This document shows positions 1 to 12,723 of a DNA stretch of 64,000 bases, piece after piece. Made by a program: the position numbers and the translations under genes. Within the stretch, counting starts at the first letter, position 1, and each line of letters begins with the position of its first letter. This DNA comes from Capsicum annuum (lineage: Eukaryota; Streptophyta; Magnoliopsida; Solanales; Solanaceae), in NCBI RefSeq assembly GCF_002878395.1, contig NW_025880998.1, positions 1-64,000 of the forward strand. The letters are read 5' to 3'. Below the pieces are notes generated by a model. It made no database searches, was not told the DNA's origin, and saw only the letters and a list, made by a program, of their open reading frames with translations.

Positions 1-1212
1 TGAGAAAAGAAATCTACTTTTATTGATTTATTATGAAAAGGGTAGCACGATGGCTCCCGTTGTGAATTGTTGAAATATTTATTAGTGGATTTTCTTTTGA
101 AAAGATTTTAGCTAAGTTCGGGAGTAGTCTTTAGCACCGAGCAGGAGGTATAGCAGGATTGGTACTTTCCTAGAACTACGTGCCCCCGTAGGTTGTCAGC
201 CTGAGGCTGATTTATATATAGTGATCACTAGTGAATAAAAGATTAAGGTCCTACTCTGATGGCAAGGATAGGATAGCTCTCCCCAACGTGGGTTGTACGT
301 TGGACTCCATTTAGCTTACATAGTTTATGTCAGTTATAAGAGACCCCCAATGTGTGCGTCTGTATTCTCCTATCTAATATGAAAATTCTTATTCTTCTAT
401 CTGAGATGAAAACATATTTGTTTGAAAAACTAAATTTGAGAAAGTCATTGTTTTCGAAAGATTTAATGAACATATATTCCATAGAGAATTGATATGAGAT
501 TTGATTGCTTTGATGATTTAGAATCGAGATGGAAGTGAATTGAGATTTATTATTATGACTCACATGTTTCACCCGATATATTTTACTCTCTTATGATTAT
601 GATGATTTTAATTCGAGCTAACTGACTCATTTATATCAGCATGCATAATTTTATAAACTGTGATGATATTAAGATATTATTTTAAATATGCATTTCACCC
701 CATATTCTCGGTACGTTTCCATGATACTGACCCACATATTCTTATGTGGGCTACATTTTCTCAAAATATAGGTACAAAGTATAGTGTACATCTTCAGATC
801 AAGTCAGTTCGCGGCATCTAGTCAGTAGGTGATGAGTCCTTTTGATTCAAGGGCTTGAGTTAGTTATACAGTTCAAGAAGTGTTGTATTTTCTTTATTCA
901 GTCGTATTTAGTTGGGTTAGTTGGGAGTCATGACCCGGCTACTTACAGTCAGTACTAGTAGAGGCTTTATAGGCAGTCAGTAGAAGTTGATGTATTTTGT
1001 TTCAGTTTTGGTTGTAAAGGAAGAATTGTAATCCTGTAAAATTCCATTTTTGTATCGATCAGATTCAAAAAAGAGTTAATTTCTGCTGATTTGTATGGAT
1101 TTGTATTTTTATTCAGTTGCTTATGAGTTATGCTAGTAGAAGGGTTATCTTGGGGTCACTTGTGACCCAAAGAACCGTGTCATGTCTCGGGACCCGATTT
1201 CGGGGTGTTACA
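1..1212 (+). mobile_element. 3' part of a Ty3/gypsy LTR
   Basis: The sequence runs without usable ORFs to a typical LTR terminus, CGGGGTGTTACA, ending at 1212. Immediately beyond it the reading frame of a GeBP-like gene copy begins on the other strand. The start of the LTR lies outside the window. No polypurine tract or primer-binding site follows the end, so this is either the downstream LTR of an element lying to the left or a solo LTR. The bases after the end (ATAAT, 1213-1217) would be the target-site copy. The chromovirus LTRs further right end in the same GGGGTGTTACA. Confidence 0.7.
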
Positions 1213-1749
1213 ATAATAGTCTCCGAAATTATCCCCATAAACCCATAGACAAGTTGAAAATTTTGCAGCAAATAGGGTGGATTATTTTGGGGTAATATCC
1301 TACATGTGCATCCATTTTCATAACCTTTAAGAAATGGTGCTCTAACATAACAATCTTATTCGCCAATGCCTGACCACGAAATTTCACGTTGGGAACTGAG
1401 GCCTCGATGTAGTCGATGAAGTTCTTTGTATAAGGAGGAGGTGGAATTACCCCATGATTGAAATAGTAGTGATAGATAGCCTTCAAGATTGCTAAATCAT
1501 GATCATAGTCATAATCGTCCTATTTTTCCAGTTTACTTTCAGATGTTTCTCCTCTTTCAAGATTGGAAAATATAGACACATTAATTGGCTTCAGTTCATA
1601 TGATTCAGACATCCATGCTTCCCTGTTTCTTCAATTTTCACAAACACATGCTTCGATTGATACACTTCAGATGCTGGGATCTTTCTTTTTCCTGTTACTT
1701 TTGCAAGTTCAGGAATGATCGATTCTTGATTTTCTCTTGAAGTTTGCAT
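1213..1749 (-). pseudogene. GeBP/storekeeper-like (DUF573) gene copy, decayed
   Basis: The minus strand reads from an ATG at 1749 through a basic N-terminal stretch (TGKRKIPASE), loses frame near 1600 and hits a stop near 1520. It then continues in a clean frame from 1486 to 1229, ending in FNLSMGLWG and a stop. The last 85 residues match the shape of the DUF573 DNA-binding domain of plant GeBP/storekeeper transcription factors: AILKAIYHYY start, a middle helix, 'ANKIVMLEHHF', and the terminal 'LWG'. Intact family members continue past LWG with a zipper-like tail that is absent here, where a gypsy LTR abuts. It is a diverged paralog of the copy at 21030-21925, not part of the inverted duplication visible here. 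Family call from domain pattern only. Confidence 0.6.
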
Positions 1750-2489
1750 TTTGGGCTTGGTGATTCTTTGTGAAAACGTTGGAGCTGATAAAGAAAGAAA
1801 GAAGATTTTTTATGAGAATGCGGAGATGGTTCATTCTCTTGCTATATTAATAGCTAATTCATTTCACTAAAATCAGTAAAATATTAATTGTACTAAATCT
1901 CACTGCAGATTACAGTCCATAACTCTACGGATAGCGTTCACACTAGATCATTTGGTTGACCAGACATTAAATGACCTTTCGAGTAAGGCGTGTACTGATC
2001 TGTCGTGATTTATGGCTAGTAAAACTTGGCTTATATGGAAAACTACAACACATAGGAATGTCCTCAAGCATAGCGTACATTCTAATATAGACTAACCACT
2101 GAGTTAAATGTTCTTTATCGAACATATTATTAAGTTGTTGAGGCATGTTTTCTGAAACCATTAGTCTATTCCAATTTTCTAGTGAATTGAAAAGCGATAG
2201 CAAACTACTTGTATTAACTTCTGGCAGAAATTGGTTCGATTCAATTCAACAGTCTATTTGCTCAGATTCGATTGTGTCATAACTTTATAATTCGGATATA
2301 ATGATCATTTCATCTATTGCAGAGACAAAGTACATAGCACATTAGACAAAATTCATCTTCAAATCTTCGTTAATTCATCTGTGAGGTTTTTTCAAATATC
2401 GGGTTCAGTTAGACTTGTAGATTATATGCTACATCTGTAACTAGGTGGTGTTGCTCATCATTTCTAGGGCTTTCGAGTTTCATCAATAG
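1750..2489. other. Intergenic, no supported gene
   Basis: This is AT-rich sequence upstream of the decayed GeBP copy. One 78-codon minus-strand ORF (1967-2203) shows no recognisable domain. A short purine run (AAAGAAAGAAAG) sits near 1790. Nothing else is supported. Confidence 0.5.
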
Positions 2490-2494
2490 CATAG

Positions 2495-2775
2495 TGTTCA
2501 ACACTATTAGTTACAGAGTTAGTTGCACTATTGGTGCAAGTTAGTTACAATGTACTGTGCAAGACACATGTAGCCTAGTTGTTTAGGGAAGTAACTTAAT
2601 TAGATGAATTAGTTAACTTGAATGGTAAGTCACTCTATAAATAGAGAAGTAAATAGTGGTTGTAAAAATGGATCATTGTTATTGAATACGGTGGGTTCAC
2701 ACTCATTCTTCTCCTTCCTTTTTTTTTCTCTGGGCTAGACTCTGCTCCATGGATCATCATTGTTGATACTCAACA
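2495..2775 (+). repeat. copia 5' LTR
   Basis: Starts TGTTCAACACT and ends ACTCAACA. A TATA box (TATAAATA, 2636-2643) lies within it, and the LTR is followed directly by the primer-binding site. The same LTR recurs split at 7469-7650/20342-20440 and inverted at 63274-63553. Confidence 0.9.
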
Positions 2776-2787
2776 TGGTATCAAAGC
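2776..2787 (+). other. Primer-binding site of the copia element
   Basis: TGGTATCAAAGC directly follows the 5' LTR and is complementary to the 3' end of initiator tRNA-Met with one change (A for G) from the usual TGGTATCAGAGC. Confidence 0.85.
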
Positions 2788-2983
2788 CTGCGATCAATGG
2801 TCGGGTATGTAGATACTGGTTCACTGCGCATCATCATCTCTATTGATTAAGTGCAACTACGTGGTCACATAACAAGTGTACTGATTAAAATGGCAGAGGA
2901 GCTAGGGTTTGTAGTTTCTAACTGCAGATTCAGTTCATGACGCACTTGTTTTCTAGAGTAGAAAAATTTTCTCGAATACAACA

Positions 2984-5900
2984 ATGGCGACAACTAGAAA
3001 TCCACACACGAGTAATGCAGTTAGCCTTGGTGGCAGAGAAACAGTCATCAATGCCAATCATCCTCTACATCTTCATGCTTGTGACACTTCTTGTAGATCT
3101 CTAGTCTCAATTCAGTTAACAAGCTCTGAGAATTATGCGTTATGGAGTAGGTCAATGAAGATAGGATTGTTAGGTAAAGGGAAATTAGGCTTTGTTATCG
3201 GACAAAGCTCGAAAGACAAGTTTTCTTTATATTTGTATGATCTCTGGGAAAAGTGCAATGCGATAGTACTTTCTTGGATCATGATCTCAGTGGGTAGGAC
3301 CTACTCAGTGGTATAACATATTCGAGTAATGCTCAACAAGTATAGAGTCACTTGAAGTAGCGGTTTGACATAGTTGATGGATCCAGGATCTTCTATATGC
3401 ATAAGGAAATCACTATACTAAATCAAAGTGTCATGATTGTGTCAATGTATTTTTCTTATTTAAAGGAATTGTGGATGGAATAGGATACACTTATGCTATG
3501 TCCTGGATGTACTTGTGAGGAGTCTAAAACATATGCTACACACTTTGACTATCAGAGATTGATGCAATTCCTGGTAGGGCTAAATGAGTCGTATAACCAA
3601 TATTGGAGTCAAATCATGATGCTTAATCCTCCTCCTAGTGTGAATAAAGATTACTCCCTTGTGATGACTGAGGAGAGTCAGAGACTGCTGGGAAAAGATA
3701 CTCTAAATGCTGGAGGGTTAGCTAAATCTATTGATGCAAATGATTACTTGGTGTTCTTTAGTGGAAAAGGGAAGTTTGCTAAAGAAAATGAAAGTTTTAA
3801 ACCTAAGAGAACACGTCATCTGCATTGTGACTACTACAATAGAGGTGGTCACACCAGTGATACTTGTTATGCTCTACATGATTACCTCTTTGATTGGAAA
3901 GGGAAGAAAAAAATACTTACTGGCGCTAGTCTTGGTGGTGGTTAACATCACAATGTTCAAAACAACAGTACCACTCCTAGACCCACATTGTTCATGCATA
4001 AACCAGGACCTAGACATTTTTCTTCCAACAACAATTACAAAAATTCTCATGCTCTAATGACAAATCTACAGCCTAACCAGTTTATGCAGCCTCCCCAGTA
4101 TAATATGCCTCCATACTCATATGTTTCATAATAGCAACTATTTTAGTTCTCTCCTGAGCAGTAGCAGCAGTTACTGTAGATGATGGACAAAGATAAGGAG
4201 CAGTGTGATAATAGGACCACTGTAACTTTAGCAGGTATAGTTAAGTGTCTTACCTGCTCCACAACTAATGATAAGTGGATTGTTGACTCCGGAGCATCTA
4301 AACACATGGTTAGCACACTTAACTTCCTACATAATTCACACATCCCCTGTGCATCACAAGAAGGTCTGGTCTACTTACCTACTGGTGCTAATACTCAAGT
4401 TAGCCATATAGGAAGTTCCCATATTCTTGGAGGTCTTGGGATCACAGATGTCTTGTATGTGCCTGAGTTTAAATTCAACCTCTTGTCTGTTCCAAAACTG
4501 ACAAAAGAGTTGAACTGATATGTTATTTTTTACCCTCATTTCTGTGTCTTTCAAGACATATTCAATGGGAAAGTGAAGGGGATTGGCAATCTTGAGAATG
4601 ATTAGTATGTAGTGAATGCTGATTGCTTACTGAGGAATCAAGTCCCTCAAGTCAAGCCCTCTGATATGCATGTACATACAACCTCTAATAAGGTGGCTAC
4701 CACTGCATCTGTAGCCTCTACAAGTATAGCCTCAACTAGTCAAAGAAAAGACTTAGCTCTCGGGCACAGTAGACTAGGTTATGCTCCTCTTACTACTCTT
4801 AAGAAAACTCAAATGTTTTAAATGTATTTCTGCTAAATTTGATGGTCCTACTATGGACCTGTGCATTGTATGTCCTTTGGCTAAACATTTAAGGAAACCA
4901 TTTTTAAGTACCACCACTACATCTACTTGCTTTCACTTGTTACATGCTGATGTCTGGGGTCCCTATAGGGTACCTACACATGATGGTAAAATGTATTTTT
5001 AAACATTAGTTAATGACTACTCTAGATTTACTTGGATAGTCCTACCTAATTCCAAGTCTGAAGTCATAGTGGCTCTCAAAAACTTTCTTGTCATGATCAA
5101 AAATGTTTTTAATACTTCTATTAAGTGGCTAAGGTCTGACAATGGTTGTAATTTCTTCAACACTGAAATGACTGCCTTACTTCTATTACTTGGTATTTTA
5201 CATCAAAGCTCTTGTTTCTATACACCTCAACAGAATGGTGTTGTAGAAAGAAAGAATAGACATATTCTTGACACAACCAGGTCTCTTTGATTCCAGTCTC
5301 ATATACTGATGAAGTTTTGGGGAGAATGTGTTCTTACCTGTGTATATCTCATCAATAGATTGCCCTCTACTGTCCTTAAGGGTAAGACTCCATTTGAATA
5401 TCTGTATCAGTCTACACCTTCTCTTGAATATCTACGAGTTTTTGGCTACCTAGATTATGCTACTAAAGTTAAGAGAGTGAATTAATTTGCATCAAGGGCC
5501 ATTCCTATAGTATTTCTGGGTTACTCACACCTCCAAAAAGGGTACAAACTTATGGCCTTACACACCAGAGAGTTCTTAGTCAGCAGAGATGTAGTGTTTA
5601 AGGTACATGTGTTTCCATTTAAATAACTGAGTTCATCATCACAAATATTCCCTCATCCTTTGTTCCATGATACTACTGAGACTCAATTAGTGCCCTTGAT
5701 GATTCCTGCACCTACTGATCTTGCTGCACCAGGTCCATCCCTCAGCTCGATTCAAGATTTTCCTCATCCTGTACCTGTTATTACTGAATCCACTTCTATG
5801 CCCCCTTCCTCTTCTACTAGAAGGGATTCCACAAGATAGAAAAAACCTCCTATTTGGCTTAAAGACTATCAAACTAAAAGATCTAAAGCTAACTCTGCTT

Positions 5901-7393
5901 GTCTATATCCCATATCTGATCATGTGAGCTATGCTGCACTAACTCCTTCTTACAGTGCTACTCTAACAGTCGGAAGCTTCAATGGATCCCAAGTGGATTG
6001 AAGCTATGCATTCTGAAATGGCTGCACTTGAGGCAAATAATACATGGACTATAGTTGATCTACACCCTGGTAAGCTGCCCATAGGTTGTAAATGGGTGTT
6101 CAAGGTTAAGTATCTAGCATCTGGTACTGTTGAAAGGTACAAGTCAAGGATTGCTGCTAAAGGTTTTAATTAGAAAGAGGGACTAGTCTACTCAGACACC
6201 TTCTCACCAGTAGCTAAAATGGTCACTGTGAGATCCATTATTGCTGTTGCTGCAGTTAAACACTGGCCTGTAATTCAAATGGATGTTCACAATGCCTTTC
6301 TGCATGGTGATCTCATTGAAGATTTATATACGGCTCTTCCTCCTAGTTTTTGCAGACAAGGGGAGGTTTGTAAGGTCTGCAAACTGTAAAAATCTCTATA
6401 TGGGCTTAAGCAAGCCCTAAGACAGTGGAACTTGAAACTAACATAAGCTCTTATTTAGCTAGGTTTTATACAAAGCCATTATGATTACTCTCTGTATACA
6501 AGAATAGCACGGAAGGATCTAGTCATAGTTCTAGTCTATGTTGATGATCTGTTAATAACTGGCAGCTGTAGCAGACTGATTGATCAAACCAGAAGTGACC
6601 TCAAGCTTAAGTTTAAGATAAAGGATTTAGGCACTTTAAAGTTCTTTCTTGGCATTGAATTTGCCAGGACCAAGGAGGGGATTGTCATGAGTCAAAGAAA
6701 ATATTCTTTAGAACTTATTCCTGAGCTAGGACTAAGTGAAGCTAAGCCAGTATATGCACCACTTGATCCAAGTTTAAGATTGACCTCAATTGACTATGAC
6801 TTAGATATAAACAACTCAAGGGAAGATCCAGTAGATAGGCCACTAAAAGACATTGGTAAATATCAAAGGCTAGTTGGAAGATTGTTGTATTTAAAAATGA
6901 CAAGAATGGATATCTCTTTTCCTGTACATATTTTGAGATAGTTTATGCATGCACCAAAAGAGTCTCATATGGAAGCTGCTATCACAGTAGTGAAATATAA
7001 TTAAAATTCACCAGGTCTTTGCCTGTTCATGCCATCTCAAGTTTCAGATACTTTGATAGCATTCTGTGACTCAGATTGGGGAACCTGTCTACAAACTAGA
7101 AGGTTTGTGACTGGGTGCTTAGTTAAATTTGGGGCTGCCTTGGTGTTTGAAAGTCAAAGAAACAAGAAACAGTAGCCAGGAGCTCAGCTAAAGTAGAGTT
7201 TAGAAGTATGGCATCAACTGTGGCTGAAATTACTTGGCTTATAGGTCTGTATAAGGAGTTGGGTATGAAGGTTCATCAACTAGTAAACTTGTCGTGTGAC
7301 AGCAAGGCTGCACTACAAATTTCTGCCAATCCCATCTTTCACGATAGGACAAAACATTTTGACGTTGATAGTCACTTTGTTAGGGATAACTAA
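2984..7393 (+). pseudogene. copia Gag-Pol polyprotein, decayed
   Basis: Reading from the ATG at 2984, gag is broken at about 3314 and resumes by 3493. The zinc knuckle near 3830 has lost its second cysteine (CDYYNRGGHTSDTC). Protease carries its DSG site in WIVDSGASKHM near 4280. The integrase shows a GAG-pre-integrase stretch (LGHSRLGYAPL), half a zinc site (CIVCPLAKH), and catalytic surroundings ADVWGPY, RSDNG and NGVVERKNRH between 4750 and 5290. Reverse transcriptase spans roughly 5982-6680, with [13 protein letters not shown] and YVDDLLIT near 6540. RNase H ends with KHFDVDSHFVRDN at 7393. At least eight frame breaks or stops separate these blocks, so no functional polyprotein can be made. 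The family's usual length is about 1,300-1,450 residues, and all domains are still traceable. Confidence 0.9.
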
Positions 7394-7468
7394 CTGACTT
7401 GCTTAATGAGAGCCTAGGCAAGACTCAACCTGCTCATCTTTTAGCCAAGCTGGGAATGAAGGATCTGT

Positions 7469-7650
7469 TGTTCAACACTATTAGTTACAGAGTTTGTTAC
7501 ACTATTGGAGCAAGTTAGTTACAATGTACTGTGCTAGACACGTGTAGCCTAGTTGGTTAGCTAGGTAACTTAATTAGATGAATTAGTTAGCTTGAATGGT
7601 AAGTCACTCTATAAATAGAGGTGTAAATAGTGTGTGTAGAAATGGATCAT
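7469..7650 (+). repeat. copia 3' LTR, first part
   Basis: Begins TGTTCAACACT and contains TATAAATA at 7610-7617. It breaks off after GGATCAT where the nested element starts. The polypurine tract expected just upstream is missing in this copy: a stretch of about 23 bp present in the mirrored copy (GAGGAAGGG next to the LTR) has been deleted. Confidence 0.9.
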
Positions 7651-9492
7651 TTTAGACACCTAATTTTGTCACTCCCCGATATCACTTTTACTCATTTTTA
7701 CCTTATCCTATCGTGTACCCCTCATCCATGAAATTAGACCTCCATAAAATGACAAAAATAACAACCTTTAAAAAATTGTACCTTGTTTTAATCCTATCCT
7801 AACAACCTCACCAATTAAAAGCGGAAACCTAGCTACCCTACCCCACCTCACTACTACCCCCTCAAATTATATTCATTTTTCTTAACCAACTTACGAAAAG
7901 AACAAAAAAGAGGGGACCCACACACTATATCAAAAGATACCCATTTATGTAATCATCTTCTTCCATTCTGAAGATGGGGGAGAGAACAGATATACACACA
8001 TATGACCCTCACTAACAAATTTACTGAGAATACACTCACACCAGAGAAGTAGATTCTTCTCCACAATACACTGAGTCATACTTTCAATGCCCAATGCACA
8101 AACACTTGAGAGAAATACAGTGAGATAAGAGAGAGAAAACTGAGATGAAAGAGATAAATGGGGGTGGTTTGGCTAGATTTTCCAGTGATACAGCGTTAGA
8201 ACTATCGTTGAAGATCAATTGGAAAACATCCCTGAGATTTGCCTGTTACTTCTTCGTTGGAAACCCATTAAAATCCAATTAAAATCCCACCATATCACTC
8301 TTGGTCGTTATTCAGAGTTCGTGTTGAAGTTGGCCGACGCTGACGGGAGCGAATCTTCCTTGATTTTGGTCCAGGTTGAAAAACAACACTGAAAAGGGTA
8401 TATCATGCTCGGGTTTGTTGATATAGGTTGGGATTAAGGTGTTTCGGGCGTGGTATTATCTCCAATTATTGAAATAGAAAGCTCTTGAGGTCCAATTCTA
8501 TCTTTTCTACTTTTAATCTCTGTGTAATTATGGATGATTTTTGTGTTTGGCGTGCTTGAATCTTCATTATGGTTGTTTGTTGTTGGATTTAGATTTGGAT
8601 ACGAAAACTTGATTGGTGGGTTGCGTATCGAATTGGTTTAATCGTGTTTGAGATTGAATTTGAGACTAAATTGAGAAATTGATAAAATAAATATTGTTTA
8701 GTCATGACTTATTGTCGTTGGTTATTTTGGAGCAAATATGAAGGTTAAATATGATAGTATAATGATTAGGCCCTCGAATAAATTGGCAAAAGTTAGGTTC
8801 GGGTAGACAAACTTAGGAATGATGTTTTGGTTGAATGCGTGTAATGTTGAATGTGTTGAAGCTTTCCTAGTTTATCGTATCAGATTGGCATTGTATTCAT
8901 TTGCCGGGGAATCCCCGAAGGAATTATATTTATTTACCGGGGGATGCCCCAAAGTACAATGTACTTGAACACGGCACACGATTAAGGCCCGGAACATTGG
9001 ATCGAGAAAACAATGGAGCGTAGTTTCGGATTAGTTTAAAATAAAGTAGGTTTACATTTTTGTGTTTTCTATTTCGGGACTATATAGTTGGACTAGACAT
9101 TATACTTTTGGATTTGTTTTGTTGGTTTGTTTGATTGGTTGTTTTTGTTTGTTTTTTGTGTTTTTTATACATTCATAATGTCAAATTAGTGGATATGCTC
9201 TACAAGAGACCGTGGTTGAACCACGGGACCGAGGGATACCTAACACCTTTCCCTTGGTCAACTGAATTCCTTAGCTGGATCTCTCTTTGCAAATCAGTTT
9301 TAAACAGTCAAATCATTTTGAAAAGGATTTTCCAAAGGTGACTTGGCACACCGAATTTTGCCAAGTGGCGACTCTGAGTTAATTGTAAAGTGAATCCTTA
9401 TCAAAACAAAATTTTCATCTTTTGTAACCTTAACAATAAAAACCCTTTCGAAACATAAAATGAATCTTTTTGGTTAAAAAAGGAGTGTGACA
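7651..9492 (+). repeat. TR-GAG1 5' LTR
   Basis: Starts TTTAGACACC where the 3' copy has the canonical TGTAGACACC (G to T at 7652) and ends GGAGTGTGACA. Length 1,842 bp against 1,833 bp for the 3' LTR. It contains no ORF of note. Confidence 0.9.
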
Positions 9493-9496
9493 GCTC

Positions 9497-9514
9497 TGGC
9501 GACTCTACTGGGGA
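9497..9514 (+). other. TR-GAG1 primer-binding site
   Basis: TGGCGACTCTACTGGGGA follows the 5' LTR after four bases. It resembles the tRNA-Arg-type primer-binding sites known from Ogre/Tat elements rather than the initiator-Met sites of the other elements here. The exact tRNA was not checked. Confidence 0.65.
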
Positions 9515-10466
9515 CTTTTCAGAATTCGAGCTTATTTTGGAGTTGTATCAGCTTAGTTTGGCACTATAGGTGTATGGACATTTTGTTTGTGTTGTTTTGT
9601 GTTATTGTATTATCACTGTTGAGTTCCTACGTGCTCTTTGTTTACAGTTTTTATCTTATGTGTTACCGCTTTATATCTGACATCATGTGCCTAACCCGAG
9701 TCATTCTTTCTGCAATAAGTCCGTAGTACACTTGTTGTACACGACGTCTAGTTGAGTCACTCTTATTTTAGGGGGGATCCATCGGTGTTATTGAGTAGGT
9801 GGAAAGCAAAGCAGCAAATATTGACCATACGCTCCCCCAAAAAGCCTTGTTAGTGAACTCCAATGTAGGTCAGCCTTTAGGTCATGCTTATGTGCATCAT
9901 ATTGAAGACCTAGCAGGCCTTCTTGGCCTTTTGTAGGAGACTTGCCTCTAAAGCATCCCTACGTGCTAAATGTTGCATCTTTGAAGGTAACATGGTCATT
10001 TGACGGACTGATTTGGGAAAAACATGTGTTAAAAGTAAAGTGTGTAGTCAAGAAACCGTTTGAAAAAAAAGTTTCATAGCTTGTAGAGTTCTTTATGGCT
10101 TTTGTTTTTTACAATTCGAAAATTCAAAAAGATTTTTTTATTTTCTGCACTCATTTGTTCAAAAATCAAAACATCAAAAAGATTTCTAACTCTGTCTCCT
10201 TTAGCATGCATTCATAATTTGAAATTTTCAAACAAAAAAATTTAGCAGTTTTTATAAAAGAAAATGAAAAATGGTAGAAGTTTTGTAAATTTCATATAGC
10301 GAAAATGGCAAAAAGATTTTTTTCTCTTTCATAGTTGTTGGTGTCAGTTTTGTGTGACGTGTCTAACTGAAAACCCAAAAAGATTTTATTTCTCATTGTC
10401 CATTTGTAATCACGTCTCTCAAGTCAAGTCTTAGTTTGTTTTAATCCTTAATTATCCAATCTGGAC

Positions 10467-10537
10467 GAACTACGTACCCCTGATTCTCCTCTCTTGGGAT
10501 TTAGATACGTAGGCAGCCTATTGTTGGTTCGAGGATC
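10467..10537 (+). other. Structured motif, copy 1 (TR-GAG1 leader)
   Basis: GAACTACGTACCCCTGATTC, then CTCCTCTC, GATACGTAGGCAGCC and GGTTCGAGG. CTACGTA (10470-10476) is the exact reverse complement of TACGTAG (10506-10512). Confidence 0.6.
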
Positions 10538-10990
10538 TTATTTGAAAAATCCAAAAAGATTTTATTCACTATTCATTTAGAGTAGGTGTTTCATAAATGT
10601 CTTGAAAAGAAAATACAAAGAAAAAATAAATTTTCCTCAAAAGTCGTAGGTTTCATTTTTGGTTGATCTTATTTGAAAAATTCAAAAAGATTTTCTTCAC
10701 TCTTCACTTAGAGTAGGTGTTTCATATACATCTTTAAAAGAAAACTACAAAAAGATTTTTCTTTAATAGATTCAAGTTTCATTTTCATATGAAATTCAAA
10801 ATCGAAAACCCAAAAAGATTTTTCCTTGGTAATCATAGGTTTCATTTTGTATAGGGAGTTTAAACTTGAAAAATGCAAAAAAAAGTAAAAAAATTCGTCA
10901 ATTCTTTTGACAATTTGTTATTTTCTTTTCTTCTTAAAGTTTCAAGGAATAGAAAAAGAGTTTAATTTGGCCATTTTTGCAAGACTTCAT

Positions 10991-11060
10991 GAACTACACA
11001 CACCTTATTCTCCTCTCTCGGGGGTGAGATACGTAGGCACCCTTCTTGGGTTCAGTGTCC
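10991..11060 (+). other. Structured motif, copy 2 (TR-GAG1 leader)
   Basis: Same order of elements: GAACTAC, CTCCTCTCTCGGGGGTGAG, TACGTAGGC, GGGTTCAGTG. Confidence 0.6.
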
Positions 11061-11148
11061 TTTTCAAAAAGAAAAAAAATAGATTTTGAGAAAGTGTTAA
11101 ACTCTAACGCATCTGCTATCGCTTGTTCAGTTAGTTTGAGGTGGTTGG

Positions 11149-12666
11149 TGATGTGCTCGATTTTTGTAGCACATTTAAGACTTTTTAACTTGAAATAATT
11201 GAAAGTTCTTAAGTAATTATTGGTGTTTTTGATGTTATTTCTTAAGATTTTGTAGGAAAGTCAAGATGCATGGAAATAAATAACAATAGAGCAAAAGAGT
11301 AAAATTTGGTACAAGTGAGCTGATATGAGTCTGACGGCATTTCTTGCAAGCAATTAGAGAAGTGGTAAGCTACCAGAAAAAGGTGTTAGGAAGAATAGTG
11401 AAGAAGAGTTGCTGGATGAAGGTGATGGCATTCTCAATATGTCGTCACAAGTATGGTAAGCCGTCAGAAGATACCTTCAAGTGGGGCAGAACATGATGAA
11501 GTAAGCTGAAGGTCTGACGACATTTTCTAGAAGCCATCACCCCTATGGTAAGCCATTGGAGGACGTCGTCAGAGTGAGGCAGAATAGGTTAAGAAGGCAC
11601 GACTTCTAATGACATATCTGAGACACCGTCAGAAGCCTGACGATCAAAGCCAATATGCCATCACCTAAATCCGAGCCCAGCTGTGATTTTGTTATTTTAT
11701 TACCTTAATTAGGCTTTAGTATAAATATCATCTTTTAGGGTTTTTGATTGATTCATAATTCATCTATCAGTCAATTAACCTAGGGAAGAAAGGCACGTAA
11801 CATTGCTTTCTTACATCAATTGTTCTTCTTGTTTTTATCAACTATTTTGGGGTTTCTACCTTGTGATTCAATAGAAGAAACTACTTGTTGTTTTCCATCT
11901 AATCGTAAGTTATCCTTATCATTATGAATTAAACTTGTGATTTCATTCATCAAATCATGAGAGGCTTATTCCATTAGCCGGGGTTATGGAATCCATGGAT
12001 TAGGGTTTGATATAATACTAGGTGTTTAACAGATTCAAAAAGTACTGGAACATCTTGAAATTCTGTTGTTTTAACTGAAATCTAGTGCTTGCAAACATTA
12101 GGTTATGCCTTAGGTTTTATTTGCTTCTAACGGAGAAATAGACTAGAGGATGTGAATTATAAACAGGGACTTAGAAGCTACCAACCTTCTGTTTAATGAT
12201 TAATGCCGTAACTGGATTAATATACCTGAGATAACATCCTATTGGAAATAGATAAGTTATCTAAGTTTGAGAGAATTAGATAATAAATTGTATGGTGAGG
12301 TCGAGAGATAAGTCAGATAGTATAATCGTCAGGGATATTCTGTTGTTCTAATCATTTCGAGAATCTCTAGCATTACCTAGTATCTGCCAATTCGCGAAAC
12401 CCTTGGTGAACATAGCTCTGGTTTCCATTTATATTGATTACAAACATTAATATTGAAGTGACAACATTGCTTGATACTTTCAAAACCCCCATCTTAATTT
12501 TATATTTTTGTACCATTTGTTTGAAATGAACTTGTAGCTGTACCTTCAAATTAGCTTAATCACCACTCACATTGTTCCCTGTGGATTCGACCTGACTCCA
12601 AATTTGGGTAAATATATTGACGACGACTGCCTTACATTAGTTTGAGGTATAAGTTGAGCGTTATCA
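11149..12666 (+). mobile_element. Solo LTR inserted in the TR-GAG1 leader
   Basis: The boundaries are exact: GTTGG at 11144-11148 and again at 12667-12671 flank a 1,518-bp segment beginning TGATGTGCTCG and ending GCGTTATCA. The uninterrupted TR-GAG2 copy lacks this segment at the matching place (about 32510). It carries a TATA box (TATAAATA, 11720-11727) and has no internal coding region, so it is a solo LTR left by recombination. Its 3' end style (TTCCCTGTGGATTCGAC…) resembles Athila/Tat LTRs. Orientation is taken from the TATA box. Confidence 0.85.
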
Positions 12667-12723
12667 GTTGGTTTGTGAAATTTTGGCTGGTCCTCCATAT
12701 TTCACCAAGTCATTGAGAAAGTT

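Larger units (their letters stand above)
9515..11143 (+). other. TR-GAG1 leader with interspersed short motifs
   Basis: Non-coding leader upstream of gag. It holds about eight scattered copies of a CAAAAAGATTTT motif (about 10120 to 10830) and two copies of the structured ~75-nt motif (10467-10537 and 10991-11060). A duplicated phrase, TTAGAGTAGGTGTTTCATA, sits near 10580 and 10710. Small ORFs in it have no recognisable domain. Confidence 0.6.

Noticed and set aside
10467..10537. tRNA gene because of the GGTTCGAGG B-box-like end
   Set aside because: No cloverleaf, no acceptor stem and no anticodon arm can be drawn. It is kept only as a repeated structured motif.
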